A DNA stretch of 64,000 bases from Fusarium oxysporum f. sp. lycopersici 4287 (Eukaryota; Ascomycota; Sordariomycetes; Hypocreales; Nectriaceae). The position numbers and the translations under genes were made by a program. Location: NCBI RefSeq assembly GCF_000149955.1, contig NC_030990.1, positions 1,178,001 through 1,242,000 on the forward strand, in the 5' to 3' direction. The notes below the pieces were generated by a model. It searched no databases. It was not told where the DNA came from and saw only the letters and a program-made list of their open reading frames with translations. Positions within the stretch are counted from its first letter, which is position 1. The number at the start of each line of letters is the position of its first letter. Below, one piece after another: positions 7,930 through 21,815 of this stretch.

Positions 7930-10900
7930 CTAAAGAAGTAATTTGGTTGCGCATTCGTCCGTTCGCAAAATGCTTTGCCCTCGGGGTGTAGCGAAATACA
8001 ATACGCTACCGTGCGGGACCGAGATATCCCAATCTTGGTGGATCTCTCACTTGTTTGTTTCTCCTGTTTTTCTGGACGCTAAACCCTAGCCCGTCAGATA
8101 ATGCCGTGAAAGTAAGTTGGGCGATATGCCGAGAGGGATTCGCCGAGTCAATCAATTCATCAAGTCCACAAAATCCATGACTCAGCCATAAAGACAGCGT
8201 TGTAGCCGGGTACAGTACCTAGAGTTTTAGAGTAGAGAGGGATTTGCAATCCAGTCAATGCGCTGTTGGATTGTGTATGGAGAGACCCCAAAGGCTAAGA
8301 CTCCCCAGGACATGGCCCCATGGAGGCTGCGGGACTGTTGCATTAAGATGCCGGTACTTGTTGCTCTTTTTGCTTTGTATCTGATCCAGATCGGGTGAAT
8401 AAGCCGGCGCCAGAACCAAATCTGTCATAAATGACCGGGATACAAGACGGTGTCACATGTATGTTCGTAACCACGGTACGTATTGTCGATTTTGTGTGCG
8501 CGTTACAAGTCCATCGTGTCGTAATAATACCACATTCAGAAGACGGTATGCATGTTGATCCCAGGGTTGATGCTCAGCACCGTTGTCGATCAAACAAATA
8601 GTTTTTTTCTTCAAAGTTTTGTGTTGACTATGTCACTGATGCATATACGGATGGTTCTTACGTACTGGCATCTCCGATTTGGCAGGTCGTTGAACAAACA
8701 AACACCTGAGGGATAACCGTGCTTTCAACTAGGCCAACGACATTGGAGTAGCGGTACGAACATCGACAGAGGACATGTGGCATGGAGATGCTGTTCCCAT
8801 CAGATCAGTACAACAGGTAGGTACCTACATTGGCTTGTGTTTGGGGCATACTGTAGGCTGTAGACTGCCGAGAGGCTTAAACCAGGTACAGTAAACCTTG
8901 TCATAGCACCGTCGTGAAAGGGATGGCCGCATGAAGCAAGATCCAAGGCAATCCATCTCCAAACATGGGATGATACCGCGAGTGACAGCGGGAAAATCAC
9001 AAGCGAATTTCGCTCTGACATGCGGATGCCGCTCGCTCTCAAACGTCACCCCCCTGCACAGGTTCGGCATTACTCCGACTGTCATATGATTGGTTGATAC
9101 CTTAGGCCCCCAACCTTCGCTCGAGACAAAAAATGACCTCTGTCTGACTCCGTGCGACACTGAGTGTGTGTCAAGTACGAACTCTTGTATGCCCCTGGAT
9201 GTACCGTAATCCCTCACCAATCCTCCATGCCATGCAATGTAATTACCATGGCTCAGAGTGCCGAAGCAGAAGATGTGAGGTGGGAAAAATGATGCAAGGA
9301 CATTTACCCTCCAATCATTGCGCTATTTTATCGTCTCCCAGCCAAGATAGGCCCTGACTTGCGGTGGCAGCTGAAAATCCAGCACTGTCGGCCATCTTGT
9401 CTGAATCCAGGGAATGGTTTAGTGTGGAAATGTTCTTCTAAAAATGGATACCGTGTTGAGAAAAAGAACAAGTTCATGATGTTCCTCATATACATGCAAG
9501 TGCTCAGACTGAATGAATCCGTTCTGCCTTCTCATAACCCAAAATCGATGAGGCTCTTCAAAGATCATCCAGTAGCGCCATCTGCGAGGAAATATTCGAG
9601 AAGGGCTTCTCAAGTGGGCCAATTATTTGGTTATTGGACTTAAAGTTGCAACCTAGGCTACTGGCCTAGGAGAAAACAAAGGCACAGCCCCCATTAGATT
9701 AGGTAGTTGCAAGCTGGCTGTACGTTGTCAGGCTGTGCCCTATCTGTTCCCATACGGAGTATATCACCTTCCTCTCGACACGTAGGGAGACTAGGAGCTG
9801 CCCTAGCGTAGAATTATGGCACGATGCGTGCGTTCGGTCTGCTGTAGGAATGCGACGGTGCGAGGCAAGCTTTGCTATCCTACTTTTGATCCAGTGTAAG
9901 ATGACCACTGCAAACCCATGGCCAGGAGAAGTCAAGGGTAACAGCCGAACTGAGGCAGCTGAAAAGTCACCTTTCTGACGAAAACTGAAAAGTGCATTTT
10001 GGCCCGTTACGCAACGAGGCCCTGAATGCAACACTTTATCATCAGCGCCTAGATTACGGATAGTTTCATGCCTTCCAATCTCGGCAGAGATGTCTCCGGG
10101 TCTGAAAATGTCTCCGACTCCGTAAGACAAAAGCGGAAATCCGTCTAAATCAAACAGAGGCGGCTATTGGCGAGCTATTAGAATCAGAGCTAGCGCGTTT
10201 CTTAGTAACCAATCTGTAAACCTGTGTGACTTTCGCGCGCTTGACGTCTATTCCGCGGCTGGACGTGCGTGGGGATTTGCGCTCGGTACGTACAGGCGGG
10301 TCTGCCTTGCAACAAGGAGAACGTTGGGAACGCTGTTGTAGTGTATGACAGGGCGAAAGAATCACATACAGTATGTATGTATGCACAACCAATTGAAGGT
10401 GACTTCATGAGTTCGATGATGTCGTGGTAGGTCATGATCTGCACGGCCCTGATACGCTCATCTCGAATGCCTTTCCGAACTTGGAACTCGGTATCTTGTC
10501 GCGTGTAAACATACCGGCTCGGCCATCTTCAACGGAGTGTTAATTCCGGACTTGTGGCTCTAGTACCCGACCCGAAGATCGACATTTGCCGTCCGCGGCA
10601 CATCTGTCTATTTCCAGGTCCGCGCCATCTAGCAATTGCCGGTTTGCCTTTAGGTCTAGTCTGTTTTCAGTAAGTCTAAGCGAGTTTTTATTTAGGCTCG
10701 TCAGGGGCCCTGGGAGAGTGCGGGTTTGTTGCGCGTTTGTCATGGCAGTTGTATCAACACTTCGAAACAGCATTTTGCATGTTCAGCTCTGTCAACATTG
10801 TCGAGATCATGCGCACTTGGTTCAACACTGTCGTAGAGTGCTCCAAGGCAAAGAGCAGGACGCTCTGATGTAGAGTTTGTATCATGATTATGTACATCGT

Positions 10901-13676
10901 AATTGCATGGCTTGCAGGGAAATAAACGAATAAGATATGTCTGAGAGCCATGATGTCATCATTGTTCAGCCACCGAATGATATCGCACATGTCGTTTGTG
11001 ATGGGCCTGATGTTCCTTTAGGAGATCCCTCAATCTTGATGATGCGTGGTGCGTATCTAGTGTTCAAACTATGGCGAACCGAGATGGGAAAGCGGAACGT
11101 AATGCCGTATCTGCATTCTGGATATACGCTTTAACGTTTGCCGATGTGATTACTATGTCGATCCACTGCAACCATGCGCTTCCCGTACGAGAGTTTGATT
11201 AACTCGGAGGAATATCCTCTACTTGAACAGGCCCTCAGCACGATGTTCCCATGGGGCAGCGTACTTGGATTATAACGGGGCCATTCCATTTGAGCGATCT
11301 TATACCCCAGAGAGGCTGTACATGCGCCTGGCTGATAGATACTCGGTAAGCTACGAATTTGCTGACAGCTTCGTTGACAAGGCAAGTTACGACTTGCACC
11401 CTATAGAGCTCAATCTGATTTCGTCTGACACATATTTGTGTGTAGGCACCAGTGTGAATTAGCTCATGAGCTTCAACTCTTTTGTCCACATTAGGCGATG
11501 GGGCTGCAATGTGATTGGTGTGGCTGTGATATGCCGAGTCAAGGTAGGTTCCTTTCGCTCCCGTCGGGACCGAGAGAGAAAGAAAGTGAGCGGCGAGCCC
11601 AACGGTGTGGAGAGGGAGGTCACACTAACTTCACACCAGTGTGCACCTCCTGTCAAGAGCCGTTACCTGGAGGCTGCGCTCACCCCTTGAACCCTAGCGC
11701 CCACGTTACGTTGGTCCGAATATCCTGGTAACCGCTTGGCATCCCTGGTTAGCGGCAGTTACCCTTGGATGAGAGTTGTAGTGTAAGTCGAGTTGGAGCG
11801 TCCATGGTCTCCGACACTGACTTGATACTATTGTGACGGGCGCAAGAATTATATCAGACAATACATACATCTTTTGATGATGCTGTCCAAAGGTGTTTGA
11901 TGGTAATCCTCTTCATGTTCTCGTTGTGCGGTAAAGCCACCGTACTTTCAATGCAGCCTTGAAATGAGGGGCACTTGGGGGCTTAAACCCCTCATACGCC
12001 CTCGTACAGCGCAGCGACGGTATCTCAGGAGAGCCAAGACTCAATGTCTTATGTCTTTAGGCGTGTGGCGCTGATGACGAAGACCAACTGTCAACATAGT
12101 GAGGCACTCCCTAGCGGGGATAAAATCTCTGTGAACCGAAATATCTGGTTTTAATATTGTTGATCCTTTCCATAGTGTCAATGCTACCTGCAGCTGAAAC
12201 CATCTGTACAGACTGGGCGTTAACGTTACAACATTGTTAGCGACAAGCGAGGTGCCAAGTAAGAGGAGGGCAAGGCGGTCTTCTGGGGACTCGGCCGAGC
12301 GACAAACAAGTGCGAGGAAAGATTAAAAGAAAAGGGCACCGGATAGTGTCTTTTGCGGGTAGAGGCCGGAGATGAAGCTGGATTAGGCAGTCGAAAAAGA
12401 TACCCTGCCTGGGTCCCATGTGAGATCCGCGACACGGTAGTGGATCCGGGGTAGAAGCCTCTGCAGAAGGAGGAGAGATTGATTTTTTGATGAGTGATCA
12501 CTGATCTGACAGCTCGTTCTAGCAGGGCAGGGCATTCGTCGGTAGCCGAGATGGTACGTACTGCACACGCTTTTCTTCGCACAGACAGATTACCGAGGTC
12601 CTATCATGTCCTGTGCTTTCATTGAACCCATGCTCCAGCGGCCGACGCCAGCGGGCGCCAGGAAGTGTTCCCTTGTTTGCGTTGGAGCACTCCTTGACAA
12701 GCGGCTTATGGTACGGGTGTAGAAGGTGACCTACTGTAGAGCCTAGCGATTTCCAGTCCATCTGGTATGAGTGCAGAATCAAGATGATTCAACCGCATGC
12801 CTGGTAATTGTTCGATTTAGTGCGTATCCTGTCCAACGAGCTTTGTCTACCTGTGCGTGCCGCCTCGATATCTGAGCTGTGTTTCTGGTGGTTCATTGCA
12901 GCAAGCGACGTCGCGTCGAATCCACCTCGGTGTAAGCAACTTACCAGTTGGTTTGTACCTGGTCGACATATGGATCCATATGAAGCGATACAACTCTGAC
13001 CATGGCCCGAATATCTTCGGCGCAACGTCGAAAATTATGTACGCATGTCGTCGGAACTTTAATAGAAAGCTTCACGATGCATCCCTGTATCAAATTTTCC
13101 CATAGCTTTGTGGCACGTGCTACCCGAATCTTTGGCAGGTGCAGCTGGAAACTCGTCGGTAGTGGAAGTCGAAGTCAATTTGGAAGGTACCGACTGAGAA
13201 GATCCATCCCGACAGAGCAGGTGCATGATTGGCCGTGATTGGTAGCAGTGCCTTCCTCAAAGGGTAACTGGCAATTATCTCGACCTAACCCAAGTGAAAT
13301 GCACTTGCACTTGTACCTGGGTTCGATGGCATGTGTTGGTGGCTTACGCTTTGTCCCAAACATGAAACAACGAAATTTGAATCGTCATCGAACGACTGTC
13401 ATTCCCAACTCGTTGTTTTGCCAATTTCCAAGGGAGACAGACAGACTTTCTGGATACGCGGACTTTACGGACTTGAACTCGCAAGTTTCCCAATTTGATA
13501 CCTTTATTTCCGCCAAAGGGTGTTATCGGAGTGGAGCAATCCATTCTCTCGGGTTTGCTTCATCATGGCTTACACATTTCAATTTCCCCTATCTGTTTAC
13601 TTGTCGTTCGTTTCGCCGAACATAACGGCGCGTCATGCGTTTGGGCCCTTCTGCTGAGTTAGCTACCACACTTAAC

Positions 13677-13695
13677 TAGGTAGGTAGGTAGGTAG
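13677..13695. repeat. (TAGG)n microsatellite
   Basis: There are nearly five tandem copies of TAGG. Similar TAGG runs recur near 29.86 kb and, inverted, near 30.08 kb, so the motif is common in intergenic DNA of this genome. Confidence 0.8.
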
Positions 13696-16600
13696 TCACG
13701 GCAAGGCTATCGGTAATACCAAGATGCTGCTGACAATTACCGGAATGGACAGCCACACTCTGACGCTATGGAGCACGCCCACAGCGCCCCAGGACGCCTA
13801 CATATATCCGAGCCTACTCCACTGCTGGAATGACGGCGAAACGATGAGGCGCCAGTACGGACTAGCGTCAAAAGATCGTACGACTGCCGTGACATGCCAC
13901 ACCTCCTTTGGACCATGTGCCGCACGCGGCCAAGACGTCATATCCATGGATCTGGGGACCTGCAACCTAGGGTCATGGCCGGCACTGCGCGAAAAGCAAA
14001 TCTCCCCAGGAAGCTGTCGATAGAACCACGAGCGCCGCAACGACGGCTCTGTAAATCTGGTGCAAAGTCTATTCGTCCCGCCCTGGAGATCGACATGAGC
14101 TTTGGCAGCCGACCGATAATTATAATCATCCATCAGGGGGTGAGCGCATAATGTCCAACAATTAAGCAAATAAAAGAGCCTCGATGCTTTTTAGAGTTGG
14201 ATATTCTTATGATGAGTGGGATGATATCCTAAGAACAATTGCATACTATCGCTACCAACGGTCTTACCATGGGAAGATCCTCATGCCATCAAATCAGCAC
14301 CTCGGTTGCTCCAGCTCACCGTTTTGTAACCAGGAAGTGCTATGCAGCCTGCCAAATTTGGCATCATCAGAACCCGCGAGCACTCCCCCGTGTTATAGGG
14401 CTTGGCATTTCATCTTATTGCCAGCACAATCTCAGGTTGGATCTCTTAATTGGGTATGCCGAGCGCCTTATCCACCGCAGCGCTCCTCGGACATGAGCAT
14501 CACAGAGCGTAAGAGTCAATTCCCTACCTCTCAAGCCACGGCTGGCAAGCGTAATTTCCAGCTACCACCCTAGGTGCTCGCAATATTTACTGAAAGCGGT
14601 TCAGATATCATTCTGGCGCTGCTTGGATTACGAAATGATGCAGACACTGAACCATTTAGACAACGGATACTGGCTGACAGTCAGCCTTCCCGCCTACCCG
14701 AGTATACGAGCCGGATCATGAGCTCGTCGCTCCGAAGGTGTGACATTTTTGTACCTCAATTGCCAACTACCTATGTTCACCCGCACAATACTGACAGCAG
14801 CAGTACAAACTGGGCCAAAAATTTCGGATTGTCTATAGCCCATCAGCATTGCTCGGCGACCGGGCATTGAAACTGCTCTATCGTTCCCGTTAAATCATTA
14901 TCACTAGTCCAGCTTCACGATAATTTATAGTGCATTGGCGAGGTTGAATGTTCGCTCATCTTCTAGTGTCTTACCCCAAGCTGCAGGTGGTACAGATCCA
15001 TTAGTCCAGACGAAGCCGCTAAACGACGCCGCACTTGGGTCAACGGTGGGATCATTGGAGTCCGACGGACTGAGCTTCAGGGGTCAATATATGCCGTTAC
15101 TTACTTCCTGACTCGACTACTCCGTACTGTCGCCGGCGTGATTCCGAGTACAAGCAGAGGTCAATGCGATTCATTTTATGACAGTATTCGCACAGCTACA
15201 GCCACGACAGACAACAATAACCTCGATGGGCATAATGCACTTGTTCCGCCTCCTGCTCAATTATTGCTGAGAAATTGATTACTACCTACAGAGCACTTTT
15301 ATGGAGCTAGAAGTACTCAACTATATTGGCTTAGCCTGTTGCTTATTTTTATGCTTTCCAGCGGGGTCTTCAGAAACCCGGCGATTCCTTTGTTCGTTCA
15401 CGGCACTCTGCCTACATACCCGTGGCCTGCCGGTACATGCATGGCATATGTGAGAGCTGTGGGGAGTTGGTTTACAGCAGGGCTTACAGGAGCCAAGTAT
15501 TTCTGTGTGACATGCTTATACACTTCTACCGACAACGCCACAACACTCAGCGTTCAAAGTCTTTACACAACGCCACGCGGGAGTTTCTGACTGAGTGCCA
15601 AGACCAACGGCCCTTCACTGTTTTGCGTTGCACGACATGGAGTGGGAAAAAGAGTTCGATATAAACTCTATTTACTTTAAAAAAGTGTTTCGAGCGTTTA
15701 AGCGCGGCTACTGGCGGCCGCCCGTACCAGGATATCTTTCTGGAAGAGCTGAAGTTCTAGACGGGCTCACAGGAACTCTCCTTGGCAGACCCTGGTTCGT
15801 TTAGTCTCTCTCCTGGCTACCAAGGGAGGAAGGTGGTGAGGCATTGTTAGCCTGGGTATTTTGAACAAATTTGCGATGGTATCTCTTCGACGCATGTTAT
15901 TACTCAACTGCTTATCCTGGGTTTTACTTCCCGCTTCCTACTCTGAATCAGGGATCTTGCTGACAGAAGGCGTCACCCCTTGGCGGGTTCCCTGACTCTT
16001 GTTGAGAGCTCTCTGGCTGAAATACACCCCGTTTTTAAAGATTGTCTTGTGTGTTGCGCGGCATTCTGGAGCTCATCCACAATCACCCACAACCCGCTGG
16101 CCGCTGGACGCTGGCCGCTTGCCGCAACGCCGGCGTCTGGTATCCTGGGTCTTGGGGAGCCATCAGCCGTCAGTTATCCATCTATCAGCCACACACTCCT
16201 AGAAATCGGCGTGCCACGCCCACGCGGCCCCGTCCCCCGGTGCCCGGCGACCCATGCCTCTATCCCTGCAGATAGGATCATCGCCAAGCACTGGACTGCT
16301 TAGGGGTGTACGAGAGCCGTTGGGTTGGCTCGCACGCCATGTCATGTACTGTACCCACAATGCCGTTGGCGTCGATGGCCAACAGTCTGGGATCGCTCGA
16401 CATCTGCGCTAGTATCCGCAAGTCATCCAGCCTGGGACCCATCATGTCCCATGCAAATAAGGCCACAGATATTCACCGTACACGTGTGGACAACGGCACA
16501 CCTCCAACGAGGCGCTCCGGGACTCGCATTTCGCGTGGCGGGATTGGGGGACTGGGATTGAGAGACTGGGACAGGGATGCAAACCTCCGTTGGGCGTTCT

Positions 16601-17228
16601 TTGATCCGTCTTGTCGCAAATCTAAGGAGCCAAGGCCACACCCAGCAAAAGTGTCCACGCCCACGCCTCTACCACGCGGAGGCGCTTCGGTCGTTAACCA
16701 AGCGGTTGGCAGTCATCGCCAACCAGCCAATGCTGGAAGTTGACAACTGTCTCAATTATATCACTTTTCAACCGTCTTGGTTTTTCATCAGATAGAGGCT
16801 TCTCTTTCCCTCCCTCTACACGTTTGTGTCTTCTAACCACGTATACTTGGTGGATCGGCCGACAACTGGTAGACTTCTCCTAGTATTAAACCATCACGCC
16901 CAACCCGACAGTTTGGATCGTGTTAGGATTGGTACATCCCCTCCTTTCCCTTCCTAGACCAGCTTGTTCCTGGTCTTGGGCTATCCGTATTAGGGTACCA
17001 CCGCGTCTTTTACGGTGGCCTGTCTTAGCAACGCTGGCCCCAAAAAGAGCCGCGCCGCTGGTGTAATAATTGTATCCGATCCGAGGGGGATAGATAATTG
17101 CTGACCTCCCCCACCAATTATTCGGCGCCGGTTTACATTATTCGACCTTGAAGCTCTTTTATAGCACTGTTTCTCCAGCCTCAAATGCTCTTTTGCTGCC
17201 ACTCGAGCCATATCGAGTAGTCCTCTCA

Positions 17229-20127
17229 ATGGGTGTCTTACCTAGCATAGATTCTCGTCCTCGTTTGGTTTTCCCAAATACTCCTCCAGAGTCGACAAGC
17301 CCAGGCGCATCGACCTATTCTACTAACTCATCTGCGGACCGACCTTGGATCTCGCCAGCTCCTACATCGCCATCCATGAACAACTATGACAAGTCTCTGA
17401 CAACAGAAATGCCTGCAGATCAGAAGATGAATGGTGAACAGTCAAGGCCAGAGTCGACCACACAAGCTGCGCCGCGACAACAACTTCCTTCCTTGAGTAG
17501 TATCTTCGGACCTCCACCACCAGCTGGCCGACCAGCACACTCGCCCCTTTCAGAGCACAACAACTCTTATTCTACTACATCTCCCCTGGATCGCACTCGT
17601 GCGCCATCTGGTGACAGACATCATTCAACATCTTACTTCCCGCCCACGTTGTCACCTTCATTATCACAACCACGCACCTACGACAACAAGTTCGAAGCGG
17701 ACCGACACCCAGCCCATGGCCTCTCACGGTCTTACTCTGGTTCAGCCTCTCCTAGATTCCGCAATGGCGAGCATGCCCGCCAGGAATCAGTTACTGAAGG
17801 GCAACCTGGCCGATGGTCTGTGCACCAAGAAAGCCGATCTGAGTACTCTCTAGGATCTCGAGATGGTTCATTTCGACCACCACAGGACCAGTTTCGGCTT
17901 CACTTTCCAAGTCCTAAGGAACGTGTGATTCCCACTTACAACGATCAGGGGTCTTCACAAGGAGCTCCAATCCCTCCACCAACACCAAGCACTACGGCGA
18001 CTGATGGTGTTCCCTCAAAGGATGGACTGGGCCCCAAGATCTGGACCGGAACACATTTCTTACCTAGATTTGTCAGGGCCACTGAAGTGCCAGGCGAGGG
18101 AATGTGCTACTTCTACGATGATGGCAGTCATTGCAAGACAGTAATTGATGGTGAGGCAGTAAACGCTCACTGGGGTGTAACCAAGGCTGGGAAACCCAGA
18201 AAACGACTCGCGATTGCATGTGTGACATGCCGTGAGAAGAAGATAAAATGTGATCCTGACTACCCTCGATGCGTTCAGTGCGAGAAGTTTGGTCGCGTAT
18301 GCAAATTCAAGAATGCGTAAGTTCTGTATCGAGCAGCATCATTCCGAGTTAGATTTGTTAACATTGTCTAGGCCTCGAGGAGGGCATAACACATCACCAT
18401 CGACACCGCCGGCTGAGCTTGACGATGTCAGGACATTGAATGGGCCAACCATACCCAATGAGAGCGAGAACAGTTCGCCGGTGTCGCCACGAACTACTCT
18501 CCGTCCCCAGTCTCCAGAGTCGGGCTCACACAAGAGGCTTCGATCGGGCTATGATAGTTACGTTTCGATGGGTGAGCCAGTGCACGCACTGCCGCCTGTT
18601 GAGGCTCCCAGACCTCACGTCCCCATTCAACCTCCCGCAATCGAACTCCCTCGAATTTCCGAAGACGTGCTCAACCAAGCTTGGCGAACTGACCCCTCCC
18701 TGTCCGACCCCCAGTCTATTCGTTCTGTGATTTCTCACTTTTTCGTCCATCTCGACAGCACCATGATCGTGCGATTCATCCCCGAGAACGTCTTCAAGGC
18801 ATGGGTTGTAAACCCGGGGCACCGCAAGACGCCGGAGGATTTGATGATCCTGTACAGCATTCTCGCTGTCGGTGTTGCGCTTTCTGGCGGACCGAAGGCG
18901 ATCGCTTTTGAGTACGCGTCTGTTGCGCACTATGCTCAGAAGTTAACCACAGCCAACTGTATTCAGTTGGTTCAGACTAGAGTTTTACTGGCACTCTACT
19001 ATATTTCAATTTCCCGCTCATCTGAAGCTAGTGAGATGATCTCAGCTGCGGTAGCTTCAGCAGCTTGCCTTCAGTTGAACGTCGAGATCGAAGAGTCAAA
19101 GGAAGCCGGCCTCGTCACATTTCCGTTCGGAATGAACAAGGCTGGGTACTGTGAAGCCAGGAGAAGGACTTTCTGGTCTCTTTACATGCTAGAGCGCCTT
19201 GACGGTCGCTTTCCTGACCATTTAGCAATGATTAACGCCGAAGATATCTATACCCGCCTCCCCGCCGATGGTCAGAGCTTCGAGCGTGAGATGGATGGAT
19301 TCGCTCCTGTCTTCAACCCTTACGTCTCGGGCGTCGCTACCGCGCAAGACCGTGAGCTTGGCATTTCAGCGTACCTAGTTCAGATGGTACACATCTGGTC
19401 TAACGACGTATGCCGGATTTACAGAATGGCTCGACGAGCGAATGTGATGGAAACGGATCTGGAGCCATCTCAACGAATTCTGAAGCGCATTCAAGAGTGG
19501 CGCAACGCCTTGCCTTCCCGGTTGGCTTTTACCGCTTCAAATCTTGAGTCTGCAGCGCTAGCAGGGGAGCTGGGACCTTTCTTGACCATGCACCTTCTTT
19601 ACAACCATGCCATGATCAAGCTCAGTCGCCATACGCTGGCAGCAGGACGCCTTTCGCCCCAAACTACATCCCACAATATACAAATATGCTATGAACATGC
19701 AACACAAGTATTGGATATGGCCAAGGCACTTGTACGACTTCATCGTGGAGGCCAGACAGTCCTCAGTGGACCTGCACCAGTTCTAGCCATGGTTTTGGCG
19801 GAGGCTGTTGATGTTTTTACAGCAAGTGGTCGTCTTTCCCACCTAAGCGACATTATTGAGAATGTGCACATGGTTCAGGGAGTGGTTCAGGCCATGTTTG
19901 CCATTTGGGACAATGTGCGGAACGCGCAAGAGGCGATTGATGGACGCCTCGCAATGCTGCATCGCATTCGAGAGCGAGGCAGCCAACCGGTCAGTCCCAT
20001 GGAAGGCTACCGAGTTTTTTACAGTTCTGAAGGACGTGAAGAAGAGAAGATCCTTCGTTGGCAAATCAACAACCCAATGGAGAAGCTGTATCCCCGGGAT
20101 ATGGATACCATTTACTATCTTCAATGA
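17229..20127 (+). CDS. Zn2Cys6 fungal-specific transcription factor, 947 aa
   Basis: The exons are 17229-18316 and 18372-20127, with a 55-nt GTAAGT...TAG intron placed just after the zinc cluster. The N-terminal 320 residues are Ser/Pro/Gln-rich and probably disordered, with a short SLSSIFGPPPP motif. The binuclear cluster lies at about residues 331-358, with spacing C-x2-C-x6-C-x6-C-x2-C-x6-C. A basic KPRKR stretch precedes it. The C-terminal half is a fungal_trans-type helical domain, with the motif GYCEARRRTFWSLYMLERLDG. A mid-protein rather than N-terminal zinc cluster is less common. I considered known Fusarium regulators of this size (EBR1-like, FOW2-like) but cannot choose from sequence alone. 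An in-frame ATG at 17148 would add 27 residues. The very long 5' noncoding interval suggests complex control. Confidence 0.9.
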
Positions 20128-21815
20128 TTTGAGCAAGCGGATTGCATGAAATGCCTGGCACTGGCCACACGACGCTGATTTCTACCGTTTTTGTATCATT
20201 TGCATCTTCCTGCATTCACGACACTGCAGGACTGGTGTTGGGCATCACATTGGGGGATATGGCGTTATATACATAGCATACGATGACAGGCAGTCAATTG
20301 ACTGGCCCTGTCGCTTGTTTGTTCCTGGATAGAGGGACTTGTACTGTTTTCTATATTATTCCCATTGTATGATATATCTTACTATGCACATAAGGGAAGG
20401 AGTTCTGGCGTCTTACCCTCTGAGATTTGATCTCGAGTGGGCTGAGCGTTCTTGAGCCAGGCAGGCACCAAGATGATTAGGCATCTGGTCCACACCAAGT
20501 CTGTTGAAATATAATTGACGTCCAACGCTTTGTTGGACTTGAAGACAAGATGATTTTCGGAGCAAATACTGTTTGCAGCGAGTGACCAACCTGAATCACC
20601 TCGAGTGGTTGTTACAGGCTGAGACAAGACCGTCTGGAGCACTTGCGACAAGGGCCTCGAGTAGTTTCATGGATACCATGTCTAGTGTGCGGCGTGATCT
20701 TCCTGTGACATGTCCTTCTCATGTTAGAGCCAGACTCCCAAACCCATGTGTCGTTCCCACAGTTTACGGTCAGACGTCTCTTTTTCAAAAGGCCCTGCAA
20801 CTCGTGCCTACGCGAATGCCTTCCTCCTCACATCAATGGGCGGCTATTCGTCTACGGCAACGATATGGATCATGACTGACACAATCTCATAGGCGCTGAT
20901 CTCGTATCTCGGAAGGATCCTCGCATCTTCCAACACACACGAACATGGTACCAAATTCAGTAAGCACAGAGGCTGCTATGCTGGGAACAAGCGCTCAGAA
21001 ATGCCCCACGAGGGTAGCGTGAAGCCCGTGATAAGAGGCTTGGCAGAGTATTGGTTGGCGGGATAGGGGAATATGTGGGTGAGAATGGACTCGAGGGAAG
21101 GGAATCCCGGCATCAACTTTGGGGGAGGGTTTGTTGGTTGGGGGCCGTTGAAGCTGTGGGTTGTGTAAGTGGTTCTTGATGGCCTCAGAGGTGGAACTGA
21201 AGGCGGAGGGGGCGGGACAAAGACGGTATCGTATCCTCGGCTGAATGCTCAGCAAGGGCCGGGGGACATTGTAATTTCAAAACCGTAGTGTGATTGAATT
21301 CTATGTCGTAAGATATTGGTTGTTGGTTGTGAATGATGCCTAACTTGATCACGATACTACTGCTTGCTTGGCCAACGTAGCCTCATCTAATTAATACCAA
21401 CTTCCTATCTCGTCTACTGCAAAAAAAAGCCGACATGACACGTACATACGTGTACCACAGATTGCTTTGCCTCTCGGCATATGAGGTACTTATTTTCCCC
21501 AAATAACCTCGCATGTTCTCCATGTACATCATCATGAAAGTCTGGATCTGCAAGGTGGCCTATGGTTACACTGCAGTGACCTTTTTTCGTACATAGTAGG
21601 TAACGGTCGAGTGTTGAGGAGGGTGGGGAGTGTGGCTATCGGTATAATTAGCCCGATTTCCCTTACGGCAACGTCCATAATCATCGGGCTGCATAGAGAT
21701 ATGCAGCTAGCCTGATTAGGTAATGCACTGGAAACATGCATCTGCCGCAGAAACGTCAGAGCTTCCTTCATCTCACTCTTTACTTGACAATATCAATAAT
21801 TATCAATATCTTGAA
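20128..21815. other. Intergenic region, no gene recognised
   Basis: This is noncoding sequence between the transcription factor and MORG1. It should hold the 3' UTR of the first and promoter of the second. Short open frames (up to about 100 codons) show no domain. Confidence 0.45.

Larger units (their letters stand above)
4028..17228. other. About 13 kb gene-free interval upstream of a Zn2Cys6 gene
   Basis: No convincing coding region is present on either strand. Open frames are all shorter than about 145 codons, lack recognisable domains and overlap one another on opposite strands. From about 4.1 to 6.5 kb the sequence is AT-rich, and from about 6.5 to 17 kb it is visibly more GC-rich although noncoding. 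I saw no transposon termini, long direct repeats or obvious RIP-decayed transposase. The last few hundred bases before the transcription factor are pyrimidine-rich, like a fungal promoter or 5' leader. It may be an extended regulatory region or long leader, or may hide noncoding RNAs. Confidence 0.55.

Noticed and set aside
8080..8100. CTAAACCCTAGCCC as a possible telomerase RNA template
   Set aside because: It is not a permutation of the CCCTAA repeat, and there is no supporting structure.
11498..11731. 77-codon frame with CDWCGCD and CTSCQEPLPGGC, zinc-ribbon-like
   Set aside because: It lies within the noncoding interval, overlaps several frames on both strands, and has no splice partners or conserved context.
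16306..16743. 145-codon frame before the transcription factor
   Set aside because: Low-complexity and GC-driven, overlapped by open frames on the other strand, no domain. It probably lies in promoter or leader sequence.
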